A stretch of 64,000 nt of DNA from assembly GCF_026625765.1 (NCBI RefSeq), contig NZ_CP113062.1, positions 3,100,001 to 3,164,000 of the forward strand. Direction: 5' to 3'. This stretch comes from Frigoribacterium sp. SL97. GTDB lineage: Bacteria; Actinomycetota; Actinomycetes; Actinomycetales; Microbacteriaceae. Shown here in pieces: positions 1 to 7,561 of the stretch (position 1 is the first letter of the stretch; each line of letters begins with the position of its first letter). Made by a program: the position numbers and the translations under genes. The notes under the pieces are model-generated. The model was not told the DNA's origin, searched no databases, and saw nothing but the letters and a program-made list of their open reading frames with translations.

Positions 1-13
1 CTGACCCCGGACG

Positions 14-958
14 TCAGGCGAGCGGACGCGAGGCCGCCTCGAGCGACGCCAGGTCGCCCTCGGTCAACTCGACCCGGGCGGCGTCGAGCAGGCCCTCGAG
101 CTGGCGGGGGGTCCGGGCGCTGCCGAGTGCGCCGATGACGTTGTCGCGGGAGGCGAGCCACGCGACGGCCACGGCGCCCGGCTCGACGTCGAGACGCTCG
201 GCGATCTCGACGACGACCTCGAGGGTGCCCTGGTTCTGCGGCGTGACGTAGCTGAGGGCCCGGCTGCCCCGGGGAGAGTCCCCGCGGCCGGCCTCGTGAC
301 GGTACTTGCCCGTCAGGAACCCGCTCGCCAGGGACGAGTGCGGCAACACGGCGAGGTCGTAGTGGTCCACGATGGCGGCGACGTCGTGCTCGTACTCGCC
401 CCGTCGCACCAGGTTGTACGCGACCTGGACCAAACGGAACGGGTGGAGTCCGTCGCGATCCGCGATCGCGAGGGCCTGCCGGAGGCGCGCGCCGGTGTAG
501 TTGGACGCCCCGGCGCAGAGGATCTTGCCCTCGTCGACGAGCTCGCTGAGCGCGCCCACGGTCTCGTCCAGCGGTGTCTCGTCGTCGTCGAAGTGCGTGA
601 AGTAGAAGTCGACGTGGTCGGTGCGCAGACGGCGCAGCGACGCCTCGACCGCCGCACGGATGCTGACGCGCGACAGGCCGGGGGCGTCGGGGTGCTGCCC
701 GCACTTGGTGCTCAGCACCACCCGGTCGCGGTTGCCCGGTCGGGCGAGCCACCGGCCGATGATGGCCTCGGACTCGCCCCCGGAGTTGCCCGGCAGCCAC
801 GCCGAGTAGACGTCGGCCGTGTCGACGACGCGGCCGCCGTCGTCGGCGAACAGGTCGAGCACCTCGAGGGCGGTGGGGGCGCCGACCGTCCAGCCGAAGA
901 CGTTGGTTCCGAGCGCGAGCGGGAACGGCCGGGTGCCGGCGGGCAGGTCGGCCGTCAC
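14..958 (-). CDS. Aldo/keto reductase
   Basis: NAD(P)H-dependent oxidoreductase of the aldo/keto reductase superfamily, about 314 residues, probably cytosolic. Substrate unknown. The expected tetrad can be read: Asp and Tyr in DTADVYSAW, Lys in VLSTKCG and His in YFTHFDD, followed by the usual ASNYTG and GFLTGKY segments of a TIM barrel. I chose the GTG at 958 (VTADLPAG); the same frame stays open upstream without a better start. It is transcribed away from the alpha-glucosidase gene across a 129-base gap. The family is clear. A second, only distantly similar member lies near 60 kb. Confidence 0.88.
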   Translation of the reverse strand: MTADLPAGTRPFPLALGTNVFGWTVGAPTALEVLDLFADDGGRVVDTADVYSAWLPGNSGGESEAIIGRWLARPGNRDRVVLSTKCGQHPDAPGLSRVSIRAAVEASLRRLRTDHVDFYFTHFDDDETPLDETVGALSELVDEGKILCAGASNYTGARLRQALAIADRDGLHPFRLVQVAYNLVRRGEYEHDVAAIVDHYDLAVLPHSSLASGFLTGKYRHEAGRGDSPRGSRALSYVTPQNQGTLEVVVEIAERLDVEPGAVAVAWLASRDNVIGALGSARTPRQLEGLLDAARVELTEGDLASLEAASRPLA

Positions 959-1075
959 GAGATCGGTCGCAGGGTTCAGGATCGTGCCAATCGTGTCGCG
1001 GGTGTTCGTCCCGGAGGTCCCCCTCCGGGCTGTCCTGACCACGACCGTAGCCGATGCCGCGTCGGGGGCCTGCCG

Positions 1076-1081
1076 TATCGT
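1076..1081 (+). promoter_or_regulatory. -10 box TATCGT, leaderless start of alpha-glucosidase
   Basis: TATCGT is followed by six bases and the ATG at 1088, so the transcript would begin at or next to the start codon. No Shine-Dalgarno sequence is present. I see no good -35 box. Confidence 0.5.
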
Positions 1082-1087
1082 GGCCTC

Positions 1088-2812
1088 ATGTCCACACGAG
1101 ATCCGGCCGAGACCGACACGCTGACCCCGACCGCCCCCCTCGAGGGCACCGCGACGACCGCCGACCAGGGCCACGAGTGGTGGCGCACCGCCGTCATCTA
1201 CCAGGTCTACCCGCGGTCGTTCGCCGACGGCGACGGCGACGGCGTCGGCGACCTCCCCGGCATCACGTCGCGACTCGACGCCCTCGGCGAGCTCGGCGTC
1301 GACGCCGTCTGGCTGTCGCCCTTCTACACCTCGCCCCAGCGCGACGCGGGCTACGACGTGGCCGACTACCGCGACGTCGACCCGCTGTTCGGCACCTTGG
1401 ACGACTTCGACGCCCTCCGCGCCCGGGCCACCGAGCTGGGCCTGCGGGTCATCGTCGACGTGGTGCCGAACCACACCTCGAGCGACCACGCGTGGTTCCG
1501 CGAGGCCCTCGCCTCGCCGGCCGGTTCGGCCGCCCGCGGTCGGTACCTGTTCCGTGACGGCCGCGGCCCCGACGGCGAGCTGCCGCCGAACAACTGGCAG
1601 TCGGTCTTCGGCGGCCCGGCGTGGTCCCGCGTGACCGAGGCCGACGGCCGACCGGGCCAGTGGTACCTGCACCTGTTCGACTCGTCGCAACCCGACCTCG
1701 ACTGGACGAACCGCCGCGTGCGCGACGAGTTCGTCGACGTGCTGCGCTTCTGGCTCGACCGCGGCGTCGACGGGTTCCGGGTCGACGTCGCTCACGGCAT
1801 GGTCAAGGCCGAGGGCCTGCCCGACTACACGCCCCCCGCCGAGTCCGGCAGCATGGGCGGTGGCCAGGGCGAGTCCGCTCCCCCGCCCTACTGGGGCCAG
1901 GAGGGCGTCCACGAGATCTACCGCGAGTGGCACACCGTCCTCGCCGAGTACCCGGGCGACCGGGTGCTCGTCGCCGAGGCCTGGGTCGAACCGCTCTCGC
2001 GTCTGGCCGACTGGGTGCGCCCCGACGAGATGCACCAGGCGTTCAACTTCGCCTACCTCGAGACCGGGTGGTCCGCCCCGGCCGTCCGCGAGGTCGTCGA
2101 CGCGTCCCTCCAGACCTTCTCGAGCGTCGGAGCCCCCAGCACCTGGGTCATGAGCAACCACGACGTCGTCCGGCACGCCAGCCGGCTCGCCCTGACGGCC
2201 GAGAACCCGCAGGGGTACGGCATCGGGCCGAAGAGCGAGGGGCTGCCCGTCCCCGAGCTCGGGTTGGCCAGGGCGCGAGCCGCATCGGCGCTCATGTTGG
2301 CCCTCCCCGGCAGCGCGTACCTCTACCAGGGCGAAGAACTCGGCCTGCCCGAGGCCATCGACCTGCCCGACGACTCCCGGCAGGACCCCACGTGGTTCCG
2401 CACGGACGGGGAGCGCTACGGCCGGGACGGCTGCCGCGTGCCGTTGCCCTGGTCCGCGACCGAGCCGGCCTTCGGGTTCAACGCGACGGGCGCCTCCTGG
2501 TTGCCCCAACCCGCGGACTGGTCGACGTACGCCCGGGACGAGCAGCGGGGTGTCGCCGGGTCGACGCTCGAGCTCTACACGCGGGCGCTCCGCCTCCGTG
2601 CGGAGCACGAGCTGGGTACGGGCACGCTGACCTGGCTCGAGGGCTTCGGGCCCGAGGTGGTCGCGTTCCGCAGCCAGGGGGTCACCGTCGTGGCCAACAT
2701 GGGCGACGTCCCCGTCGAGCTCCCCGTGGGCGAGGTCCTGCTGGCCACCATGGTCGTCGACGGGCCGGCCCTGCCGGCGAACGCGACGGTCTGGCTCGCC
2801 ACCACGTCGTAG
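1088..2812 (+). CDS. GH13 alpha-glucosidase (oligo-1,6-glucosidase type)
   Basis: Retaining alpha-glycosidase that releases glucose from short alpha-glucosides, probably cytosolic since no signal peptide is visible. It has 574 residues, normal for the family. The four GH13 regions are present: DVVPNHTSSDH, GFRVDVAHGM (nucleophile Asp), VAEAW (acid/base Glu) and MSNHD (transition-state Asp). The N-terminal WWRTAVIYQVYPRSFADGDG is diagnostic of this clan. The exact linkage (maltose, isomaltose, sucrose or trehalose) cannot be read. A strong bidirectional hairpin follows the stop codon. Confidence 0.93.
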   Translation: MSTRDPAETDTLTPTAPLEGTATTADQGHEWWRTAVIYQVYPRSFADGDGDGVGDLPGITSRLDALGELGVDAVWLSPFYTSPQRDAGYDVADYRDVDPLFGTLDDFDALRARATELGLRVIVDVVPNHTSSDHAWFREALASPAGSAARGRYLFRDGRGPDGELPPNNWQSVFGGPAWSRVTEADGRPGQWYLHLFDSSQPDLDWTNRRVRDEFVDVLRFWLDRGVDGFRVDVAHGMVKAEGLPDYTPPAESGSMGGGQGESAPPPYWGQEGVHEIYREWHTVLAEYPGDRVLVAEAWVEPLSRLADWVRPDEMHQAFNFAYLETGWSAPAVREVVDASLQTFSSVGAPSTWVMSNHDVVRHASRLALTAENPQGYGIGPKSEGLPVPELGLARARAASALMLALPGSAYLYQGEELGLPEAIDLPDDSRQDPTWFRTDGERYGRDGCRVPLPWSATEPAFGFNATGASWLPQPADWSTYARDEQRGVAGSTLELYTRALRLRAEHELGTGTLTWLEGFGPEVVAFRSQGVTVVANMGDVPVELPVGEVLLATMVVDGPALPANATVWLATTS

Positions 2813-2827
2813 CGGCGACGACGACGG

Positions 2828-2859
2828 AAGAGCCCCACCTGGCGACAGGTGGGGCTCTT
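2828..2859. terminator. Bidirectional terminator between alpha-glucosidase and M23 peptidase
   Basis: A perfect 14-bp stem (AAGAGCCCCACCTG / CAGGTGGGGCTCTT) with a GCGA loop lies between two convergent genes. It starts with A and ends with T, so it can serve both strands. Confidence 0.88.
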
Positions 2860-2892
2860 CTCGTGCGTGCCGCGCGGACGCGGGACCACGGC

Positions 2893-4074
2893 TCAGTTCG
2901 TGTTGGCCTGGAGCCAGGGATAGGGGTCGACGGGCACGCCGCCGATCACGATCTCGAAGTGCAGGTGGGCCCCGGTGCTGTTGCCCGTGCTGCCGACCTT
3001 GCCGATGATGGTGCCGACCGTGACGGTGTCGCCCTCGCGGACCTCGACCGAACCGGTCTGCATGTGCGCGTAGACGCTGGTGACCTTCTGGCCGTTGACG
3101 ACGTGGTCGATCCAGACGTTGTTGCCCAGGGCACCCGAGGGGCCGTCGACCTTGCTGACGACGCCGTCGGCGATCGCCTGGATCGGCGAGCCGGCACCGG
3201 GGACGAAGTCGAGACCCTGGTGGAACGTCGAGCAGAAGCCGCAGTTGGCCACCTGGCGGGCGCCGAAGCCGCTGCTGATCGGCACGCCCGTCTGGAACGG
3301 CCACTGGACCGTGCCGTCGACGTCGTTCGAGAACGTGCTGGCACTCGTCGAGGCGTACTCGGAGACGGCCTTCATCTCGGTGACCGAGTAACCGTCGCGC
3401 GAGACGCCGGCCGTGCCGTCGGCCGAGGGTGCGGTCGCCGTGTAGCTCTGGGAGTCGGCGGCCTTCTTGGCGGCCGTCTGCGTGGGGGTGTCGACGAAGA
3501 AGGCGTTGGCGGGCACCGAGGTGGCCACGAGCATGGACGCGGCGAAGAGCATGGCTCCGACGACCGTGACGCGCTTGGTGGTGCGTCGGAAGGTCGCCCC
3601 GGCGGTGCGGGGCGCGCGGACGGGCGCCTCGAGGCGAGCCGCGGGGCGCTGTGCGCGGGCCTTCGCGGTGCGCCCGGCAGCTGCGGGACGGGTGCCGGAG
3701 TCCGCACCGAGACGAGCGGCTCGTCGCGGCGAGACGTGCTCGGTCGCCGCGGACGGGCCAGTCGCGGGTCGGGCCTCGGCGGCGGGCTCGGCGACCACGC
3801 GGGCCGCAGTGCTCGTAGCGGCGGCAGCCGTCGTGGTGGCGGAGGTCGTGGTGGCGGAGGTCGTGGGGGCGGCGGAGGCCGTCGTCGTCACGGGCCGGGC
3901 CGCGCGGCGTTCGGCCTCACGCGCTTCGCGACGGGTGAGGTAGACGGGGGCGTCGGCCACGACGGGGACGGTCGGAGCGACACTCGGCGAACCGGTGCCC
4001 GTGAGGTCGTCGGTGGCGCGACGCGACGGGGTTCCGTCGCCGTCGGGCTCGGCGATCTGCTGGTACTTCGTCAC
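2893..4074 (-). CDS. M23 family metallopeptidase, membrane-anchored
   Basis: Peptidoglycan endopeptidase of the LytM/M23 family, acting outside the membrane on cell-wall cross-links. With the GTG at 4074 it has about 393 residues: an Ala/Thr/Arg-rich cytoplasmic region, one hydrophobic segment near 169-191 ending in ANA, an extracellular linker, then the M23 domain. Zinc ligands are visible in HQGLD (about 285) and HLHFE (about 370). A TTG at 4218 with a good upstream GGAGAGG would add 48 residues of proline-rich sequence and remains possible. The promoter upstream carries an unusual palindrome. Confidence 0.88.
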   Translation of the reverse strand: MTKYQQIAEPDGDGTPSRRATDDLTGTGSPSVAPTVPVVADAPVYLTRREAREAERRAARPVTTTASAAPTTSATTTSATTTAAAATSTAARVVAEPAAEARPATGPSAATEHVSPRRAARLGADSGTRPAAAGRTAKARAQRPAARLEAPVRAPRTAGATFRRTTKRVTVVGAMLFAASMLVATSVPANAFFVDTPTQTAAKKAADSQSYTATAPSADGTAGVSRDGYSVTEMKAVSEYASTSASTFSNDVDGTVQWPFQTGVPISSGFGARQVANCGFCSTFHQGLDFVPGAGSPIQAIADGVVSKVDGPSGALGNNVWIDHVVNGQKVTSVYAHMQTGSVEVREGDTVTVGTIIGKVGSTGNSTGAHLHFEIVIGGVPVDPYPWLQANTN

Positions 4075-4284
4075 GTGTGATGGGTCCTCGGGGTGATCGG
4101 GATCGGACGGTGGGTGCACCGTCGTCTTCACGGCCGTCACTGGTGATCGTGGCGCGAGCTGCGCAGGACTTTCGGAAGGAGCCCTGGCGGAGTGCGTCAC
4201 GCGATGATCACGGATCAATAACGACCTCTCCAGGGTAGCCGGTCGATGAACGAATGGCTACCCGCATTCGGGTGTCGATGTCGA

Positions 4285-4312
4285 TATGTATCGTTGACCT
4301 ACGATATGACAA
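4285..4312 (-). promoter_or_regulatory. Promoter of M23 peptidase with palindrome in the spacer
   Basis: On the minus strand, TTGTCA (4307-4312) and TACATA (4285-4290) are 16 bases apart in an AT-rich island. The inverted repeat TATCGT-AGGTCA-ACGATA (4289-4306) fills the spacer and is a likely repressor or response-regulator site. The 280-base gap 4075-4355 holds this promoter and the leader, and no gene. Confidence 0.55.
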
Positions 4313-4355
4313 CTCGAACGCTGCATGTTCATATCTCGCAGCGAGGGTGCTCAGG

Positions 4356-5168
4356 TCAGATCCCTGCCTCGACGACCAGGGCGGCGAGGTCCTGGGCGAT
4401 GGCAGGGGCCGCGACGAAGGTCAGCGACTCGCTGGGCGCCTGCCCGAGCTCCCCGCGGACGACGGCGCCTGCTTCGGCGGCCACGAGCGCGCCCGCCGCG
4501 TGGTCCCACGGTTTGAGTCCTCGCTCGACGTAGGCGTCGACCCGTCCTGCGGCGACGGCGCAGAGGTCGAGCGAGGCCGCCCCCAGGCGCCTCAGGTCGC
4601 GAACGCGCCCCACCACCCGGACCAGCGCCTCCGCGTGCTCGACCCGACGTGCGGCGTCGTACGAGAACCCGGTGGCCAGCAGGGACGACTCGAGGGAAGC
4701 CGGAGCGTTCACCTCGAGGCGACGACCGTCCAGCCACGCGCCGCCGCCGACCGACGCGGTGAAGGCCTCGCCCGACGTCGGGTTGACGACCGCCGCGGCG
4801 AGGGTGCGCCAGGTGAGCGGGTCGGGACCGCCCTCGACGACGGCGATGCTCACGGCCCACTGCGGGATGCCGTAGAGGAAGTTGACGGTCCCGTCGATGG
4901 GGTCCACGACCCAGGTGAGACCGGTGGTGGAGTCGTCGGGTTCGCCCTCTTCTCCGAAGAAGCCGTCCCCGGGTCGCAGCGCGGCCAGACGGCCTCGGAC
5001 GTACGTCTCGACCTCTCGGTCGGTGTGCGTCACGACGTCGACGGCGCTGCTCTTGGTGTCGGCGACCACGACCCCCTCGGAGCGGCGGAGGGCCGCGAGC
5101 TCGGCGGCCTCACCCGCGACGGCGACGGCGATCTCGAGCAGCTCGGCGGGGGTCGGGGTGACGGACAC
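4356..5168 (-). CDS. Inositol monophosphatase family protein
   Basis: Mg-dependent phosphatase of the inositol monophosphatase/HisN/CysQ superfamily, 270 residues. Metal-binding motifs can be read in order: FFGEEGE, WVVDPIDGTVNF and LKPWDHAAGALVAAEAG. The substrate may be inositol phosphate, histidinol phosphate or an adenosine phosphate, and the sequence alone does not decide. The start is the GTG at 5168, chosen because AGGAGG lies four bases upstream; a longer frame runs into the tRNA terminator. The gene stands alone between the tRNA-Tyr terminator and the peptidase promoter. Confidence 0.9.
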   Translation of the reverse strand: MSVTPTPAELLEIAVAVAGEAAELAALRRSEGVVVADTKSSAVDVVTHTDREVETYVRGRLAALRPGDGFFGEEGEPDDSTTGLTWVVDPIDGTVNFLYGIPQWAVSIAVVEGGPDPLTWRTLAAAVVNPTSGEAFTASVGGGAWLDGRRLEVNAPASLESSLLATGFSYDAARRVEHAEALVRVVGRVRDLRRLGAASLDLCAVAAGRVDAYVERGLKPWDHAAGALVAAEAGAVVRGELGQAPSESLTFVAAPAIAQDLAALVVEAGI

Positions 5169-5202
5169 GGGTCCTCCTGTGGGGGTGGGTGGCCCGGTAA
5201 CG

Positions 5203-5235
5203 CAAGAACGGACTCGACGAGCGAGTCCGTTCTTG
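5203..5235 (-). terminator. Terminator after tRNA-Tyr
   Basis: A 14-bp perfect stem (CAAGAACGGACTCG / CGAGTCCGTTCTTG) with a five-base loop lies just downstream of the tRNA on the minus strand and before the phosphatase start. Confidence 0.85.
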
Positions 5236-5246
5236 AGGGGCAACCG

Positions 5247-5328
5247 TGGCAAGTGAGGGATTCGAACCCCCGAAGGCTACGCCGGCTGATTTACAGTCAG
5301 ATCCCTTTGGCCGCTTGGGTAACTTGCC
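5247..5328 (-). tRNA. tRNA-Tyr (anticodon GTA)
   Basis: An 82-nt class II tRNA with a long variable arm. The acceptor stem GGCAAGT pairs with ACTTGCC, the discriminator base is A, the anticodon loop reads CTGTAAA (anticodon GTA) and the T-loop is GTTCGAATCC. CCA is not encoded. An AT-rich box (TATATT, 5373-5378 on the minus strand) lies about 45 bases upstream and is the likely -10. Confidence 0.96.
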
Positions 5329-5372
5329 ATGCACGCCCAGCCCGTGTGATCACCGACCGGAGGCGCCAGACA

Positions 5373-5378
5373 AATATA
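5373..5378 (-). promoter_or_regulatory. -10 box of tRNA-Tyr
   Basis: TATATT on the minus strand, inside the only AT-rich patch of the 138-base gap between cardiolipin synthase and the tRNA. It is correctly placed for a short 5' leader. The -35 is not clear. Confidence 0.45.
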
Positions 5379-5425
5379 CAGCCTCGGGAGCCCCCTCACG
5401 ACCACTCGCCCTCAGGGCCGCGCCG

Positions 5426-5444
5426 CGCGGGCCGCGGGCCCGCG
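5426..5444 (-). terminator. GC-rich hairpin after cardiolipin synthase
   Basis: The 8-bp stem CGCGGGCC / GGCCCGCG with a 3-base loop lies about 22 bases past the cls stop. No T-tract is present, so this is a weaker call. Confidence 0.45.
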
Positions 5445-5466
5445 ATGGACCGCGTGGACAGGTGGA

Positions 5467-6933
5467 CTACTGGACGGCGGAGGTGAGGCGGGCGACGTTG
5501 TCGAGGACCTTCGAGCGGAAGGGCCGCACGAGCCAGTCGTCGAGGAATAGTTCGCGGCTCGAGGCGCGGTAGGTCTGCTCGACCTCGCGCAGCCGTTCGA
5601 CGAACTCGCGTCCACGCACCATGACCGAGATCTCGAGGTTGAGGCTGAACGACCGCATGTCCATGTTGCTGGAGCCGATGACCGCGACCTCGTCGTCGAT
5701 CGAGAAGTGCTTGGCGTGCAGGACGGTCGGCGAGCGGTACAGGAAGATGCGGACCCCCGACCGCAGCAGGGCCTCGTAGTAGGAACGCTGCGCGTGGTAG
5801 ACCACCGGCTGGTCGCCGATCTCGCTGACGAAGAGCTGCACCTCGAGCCCGCGCTGGGCCGCGGTCGTCACGGCGTAGAGCATCGACTCGTCGGGCACGA
5901 AGTAGGGGCTGGTGATGATGATGCGCTCCTGCGCGCTGTAGAGCAGCGAGTTGAACAACCGCAGGTTGTTCTCGCCGTCGAAGCCCGGCCCGCTCGGCAC
6001 CACCTGACAGTCGATCGTCTCGAGCCGGTCGGCCGTGTGCACGGGGTCGGTCTCGCGGAGCAGCAACTCGTCGGTCTCGCTGTACCAGTCGGTGACGAAC
6101 AGCGCGTTGATGCCGGCGACGATGGGGCCCTCGAAGCGGACCATGAAGTCCTTCCACTCGAGGCCTCGGCGCTTGTTCTTGCGTTTCTGGTAGCTCTTGT
6201 CGACCATGTTCTGCGAGCCCGTGAAGGCCACCCGACCGTCGATCACGAGGAGCTTGCGGTGGTTGCGCAGATCGGGCCGCTGGTACTTGCCCCGCAGCGG
6301 CAGCACGGGCAGCATGAGCTGCCACTCCACGCCCATCGCGTCCAACCGGCGTCGGGCCTTGCGGTACCCCGGGTACCCGCGGCTGGCGATGTGGTCCATG
6401 AGCAGACGGACCGTGACGCCCCGTCGACGGGCGTTCTCGAGCGCCAGGAAGAACGGCTCGGTCGTGCGGTCGAGGCTCGTGATGTAGAACTCGGCGTGGA
6501 CGTAGCGGTGGGCCCCGTCGACGGCCTCGACCATCGCGGCCATGGATTCGTCGTAGTCGGTGTGCATCTCACCGGTGTTGCCGCCGACGAGCGGCATCGC
6601 ACCGAGCGTGCGGTTGAGTTCGACCACCGAGTCGAGCCAGGCCGGCCACGGGTGGTCGCGCTTGACGCGCTCCATGCCCTCGGTCGTCTCGATGATGTAC
6701 TTGTTGATCTCGGTCTGCTTCTCACGACGACGCGCGGGCAGCTTGGTGCTGCCGATCAACAAGAAGAGGACGAACCCGACGTACGGGATCAGGAAGATCG
6801 CGAGCAACCACGCGGTGGCCGTCTGGGGCCGCCTGTTGATCGGGACGTAGACGATCGCGAACACCCGGATGGCGATGTCGAGCACGATGCCGAGAACGGC
6901 GATCGTCGGCGCCACCCAGGCGGGTTCGACCAT
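5467..6933 (-). CDS. cls: Cardiolipin synthase (PLD superfamily)
   Basis: Membrane enzyme that condenses two phosphatidylglycerol molecules, or PG with another phospholipid, into cardiolipin. It has 488 residues, the usual length. Two N-terminal transmembrane segments (about 8-30 and 40-62, the PLDc_N region) are followed by two PLD domains. HKD motifs are seen as NHRKLLVIDG and LHAKHFSIDD, each followed by a GS-N stretch. The ATG at 6933 has GAGG eight bases upstream. yajQ lies 34 bases downstream on the same strand but has its own -10 box. Confidence 0.94.
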   Translation of the reverse strand: MVEPAWVAPTIAVLGIVLDIAIRVFAIVYVPINRRPQTATAWLLAIFLIPYVGFVLFLLIGSTKLPARRREKQTEINKYIIETTEGMERVKRDHPWPAWLDSVVELNRTLGAMPLVGGNTGEMHTDYDESMAAMVEAVDGAHRYVHAEFYITSLDRTTEPFFLALENARRRGVTVRLLMDHIASRGYPGYRKARRRLDAMGVEWQLMLPVLPLRGKYQRPDLRNHRKLLVIDGRVAFTGSQNMVDKSYQKRKNKRRGLEWKDFMVRFEGPIVAGINALFVTDWYSETDELLLRETDPVHTADRLETIDCQVVPSGPGFDGENNLRLFNSLLYSAQERIIITSPYFVPDESMLYAVTTAAQRGLEVQLFVSEIGDQPVVYHAQRSYYEALLRSGVRIFLYRSPTVLHAKHFSIDDEVAVIGSSNMDMRSFSLNLEISVMVRGREFVERLREVEQTYRASSRELFLDDWLVRPFRSKVLDNVARLTSAVQ

Positions 6934-6967
6934 GGACGGGACCTCGGAGTCGTGAGCCGCGCGGTGA

Positions 6968-7456
6968 CTAGCGGAAGTTGACGAACTGCAGGTCGACGTC
7001 GAGGTCGGCCTTCTTCAACAGCGCCATGGTCGCCTGCAGATCGTCACGGCTCTTGGACTGCACGCGCAGTTCGTCGCCCTGGATCTGGCTCTTCACGCTC
7101 TTCGGGCCCTCGTCGCGGATGATCTTGCCGATCTTCTTCGCTGCGTCCTGCTCGATGCCCTGCTTGAGGGACGCCTCGATGCGGTACTCCTTGCCGCTGG
7201 CGAAGGGCTCGCCGACGTCGAGGTGCTTGAGGCTGATGCTGCGCTTGATGAACTTCGACTCGAGCACGTCGAGCACGGCCTTGACGCGTTCTTCGGTGGC
7301 GGCCTTGAGCAGCAGCTTCTCGCCGCTCCAGTCGACCGAGGCGCCGACACCCTTGAAGTCGTAGCGCTGCTCGATCTCTTTCTGCGCCTGGTGGAGGGCG
7401 TTGTCGGCCTCCATCTTGTCGACCTTGCTGACCACGTCGAAGGAACTGTCTGCCAT
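6968..7456 (-). CDS. YajQ family cyclic-di-GMP/nucleotide-binding protein
   Basis: Small cytosolic protein of the YajQ (UPF0234/DUF520) family, 162 residues. It opens with the canonical MADSSFDVVSKVD and ends DLDVDLQFVNFR. Members bind nucleotides or RNA, and c-di-GMP in some bacteria; the role in actinobacteria is unsettled. I chose the ATG at 7456 over the one at 7468 because TATGGT sits seven bases upstream, which predicts a leaderless transcript, and because the family starts at MADSS. Confidence 0.93.
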   Translation of the reverse strand: MADSSFDVVSKVDKMEADNALHQAQKEIEQRYDFKGVGASVDWSGEKLLLKAATEERVKAVLDVLESKFIKRSISLKHLDVGEPFASGKEYRIEASLKQGIEQDAAKKIGKIIRDEGPKSVKSQIQGDELRVQSKSRDDLQATMALLKKADLDVDLQFVNFR

Positions 7457-7463
7457 GGGGACC

Positions 7464-7469
7464 ACCATA
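7464..7469 (-). promoter_or_regulatory. -10 box TATGGT, leaderless yajQ
   Basis: On the minus strand TATGGT is followed by seven bases and the ATG at 7456. This box decides the start: the alternative ATG at 7468 would overlap the -10 itself. Confidence 0.5.
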
Positions 7470-7497
7470 CCGACGACCGACGAGGTCGGTGACGACC

Positions 7498-7543
7498 GCG
7501 CGCCTCCTCGGTTCCCCCGTCGAGGGGAGCCGAGGAGGCGCGC
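7498..7543 (-). terminator. Terminator after ferredoxin-NADP reductase, built from two inverted AGGAGGCGCG copies
   Basis: A 20-bp stem with one mismatch (GCGCGCCTCCTCGGTTCCCC against GGGGAGCCGAGGAGGCGCGC) lies just downstream of the reductase stop. Each arm contains one copy of the window-wide motif AGGAGGCGCG in opposite orientation. Confidence 0.85.
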
Positions 7544-7561
7544 TGCGGGCGACCGAGGACG

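Noticed and set aside
959..3304. Very long minus-strand open frame extending the aldo/keto reductase over the alpha-glucosidase gene
   Set aside because: It is the antisense of the GH13 gene, with Arg/Gly-rich composition. High-GC codon bias keeps such frames open by chance.
1621..4080. 819-codon plus-strand frame through alpha-glucosidase and M23 genes
   Set aside because: Out of frame with the glycosidase and antisense to the peptidase; composition is Arg/Pro-rich with no domain.
4075..4218. Longer M23 protein from the TTG at 4218
   Set aside because: Kept as an alternative only: it has a good ribosome-binding site, but the extra residues are low-complexity and a GTG with GAGGA upstream gives a more usual start.
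5246..5572. Plus-strand frame beginning MASEGFEPP
   Set aside because: It is the complement of tRNA-Tyr, a common false protein prediction.
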